DNA from: an uncultured Lachnospiraceae bacterium
GTDB taxonomy: Bacteria > Bacillota > Clostridia > Lachnospirales > Lachnospiraceae
Reading direction: 5' to 3'
Assembly: GCA_947176785.1 (NCBI GenBank)
Contig: CAMWSA010000245.1
Location: forward strand, 1-6,022
Length of the DNA: 6,022 nt
Shown here: positions 5,724 through 6,022 of the stretch, piece after piece
Layout of the letters: every line of letters begins with the position of its first letter
How positions within the stretch are numbered: position 1 is the stretch's first letter
Translations under genes and position numbers: made by a program
The notes under the pieces: generated by a model
Told to the model about the DNA's origin: nothing
Database searches by the model: none
What the model saw: only the letters and a program-made list of their open reading frames with translations

Positions 5724-5754
5724 GTTCCATATCAGTGCAGGGAGGCGGTTGTCA

Positions 5755-5925
5755 GTGGAAAGGATCAGATGCCCGAATCCTAAATGCGGGCGGCGCATCC
5801 TTGACATTGAGGAGATGCCGCCGGGCGAGACGGTGTTGGAAATAAAGTGCAGGCACTGCGGGGAAGTGGTTCGGGTGGGCTTTGGCCCGAAGAAGGTACA
5901 TAGGAAGAACAGGCGGCAGGGGTAG
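5755..5925 (+). CDS. Small Com-like zinc-ribbon protein
   Basis: The 56-residue product is VERIRCPNPKCGRRILDIEE in its first part and has two cysteine knuckles, C6-x4-C11 and C32-x2-C35 (KCRHCGE), then a basic tail KKVHRKNRRQG. Cys4 spacing with ...LEIKCRHCG resembles the phage Mu Com family, which binds nucleic acid, and related small zinc ribbons in Clostridia prophage or accessory regions. The GTG at 5755 is chosen because GGGAGG at 5740-5745 is 9 bases upstream. The in-frame TTG at 5749 is too close, and a TTG at 5713 lies inside the upstream hairpin. The stop TAG is located in the loop of its terminator. It is GC-richer than its neighbours, suggesting separate ancestry. The substrate is unknown. 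Confidence 0.65.
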   Translation: MERIRCPNPKCGRRILDIEEMPPGETVLEIKCRHCGEVVRVGFGPKKVHRKNRRQG

Positions 5926-5940
5926 CCCTGCCATTTTTTT
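5915..5940 (+). terminator. Rho-independent terminator overlapping a stop codon
   Basis: GGCAGGG (5915-5921) and CCCTGCC (5926-5932) form a perfect 7-bp GC-rich stem with a GTAG tetraloop, followed by ATTTTTTT (5933-5940). The TAG stop of the zinc-ribbon gene (5923-5925) is in the loop. Confidence 0.9.
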
Positions 5941-5977
5941 GTATAGGCCGTGATTAGGAATGTGCTTTGTGGGCATA

Positions 5978-6019
5978 CTTACAGTATACATGGTAATTTA
6001 TGGGAATTACCACTGTAAG
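5978..6019. repeat. Bipartite inverted repeat at the window edge
   Basis: The inner arms GGTAATT (5992-5998) and AATTACC (6005-6011) enclose TATGGG. The outer arms CTTACAGT (5978-5985) and ACTGTAAG (6012-6019) are also perfect, with a 6-base ATACAT bulge on the left side only. There is no T tract, so it does not look like a terminator. It may be an element end, an operator or a structured leader of a gene beyond the window. Confidence 0.55.
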
Positions 6020-6022
6020 GAT

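Noticed and set aside
5713..5754. Earlier TTG start for the zinc-ribbon gene
   Set aside because: It lies within the 3' arm of the 5681-5723 hairpin and lacks a ribosome site, whereas GTG 5755 has GGGAGG 9 bases upstream.

Overview
The window looks like a chromosomal stretch from a low-to-mid GC gut Clostridia, most likely Lachnospiraceae. This rests on the strong AGGAGG-type ribosome binding sites, an AgrC-like sensor kinase paired with a LytTR regulator, FlxA-like and FliD-like small proteins, and the amino-acid character of the products. All genes that can be supported lie on the + strand. The genus cannot be fixed from the sequence alone.

Layout. (1) Positions 1-145 hold the last 29 codons of a truncated gene, possibly of the Rpn nuclease/transposase group, followed by an intrinsic terminator. 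(2) Positions 177-2185 hold a LytTR two-component pair. The response regulator has lost and scrambled most of its receiver domain through frameshifts but keeps an intact LytTR DNA-binding half. The kinase looks complete (7 probable membrane segments, H-box, N-box and G-box) and overlaps the regulator stop codon. (3) Positions 2186-2324 are a short regulatory region with a spaced ACAAC direct repeat, which is a candidate LytTR site, and possible promoters. (4) Positions 2325-4132 are a two-gene operon: a FlxA-like coiled-coil protein and a protein with a FliD-like C-terminal segment, closed by a perfect hairpin. (5) Positions 4141-4350 are non-coding with a palindrome and small ORF remnants. 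(6) Positions 4351-5184 encode a charged protein probably of the DUF6033 type. (7) Positions 5185-5723 hold a good sigma-A-like promoter, an unexplained 41-codon open frame, a frameshifted small gene and a strong hairpin. (8) Positions 5755-5940 encode a 56-residue Com-like zinc ribbon whose stop codon lies in the loop of its own terminator. (9) Positions 5978-6019 are a bipartite inverted repeat at the window edge.

How it may fit together. The LytTR pair lies directly upstream of the FlxA/FliD-like operon, with a candidate LytTR site between them, so it may have controlled that operon. The most intriguing pattern is that three otherwise dissimilar proteins (the FlxA-like one, the DUF6033-like one, and the frameshifted one read across its lesion) begin with M-x-I-[NT]-[GS] and end exactly at the stop with hydrophobic-D-hydrophobic-[RQ]-hydrophobic. 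They may be members of one family of exported or co-assembled proteins, perhaps connected to flagellar-type export. That link is inference. Several parts of the locus are decaying (receiver domain, 5424-5653 gene, small ORF remnants).
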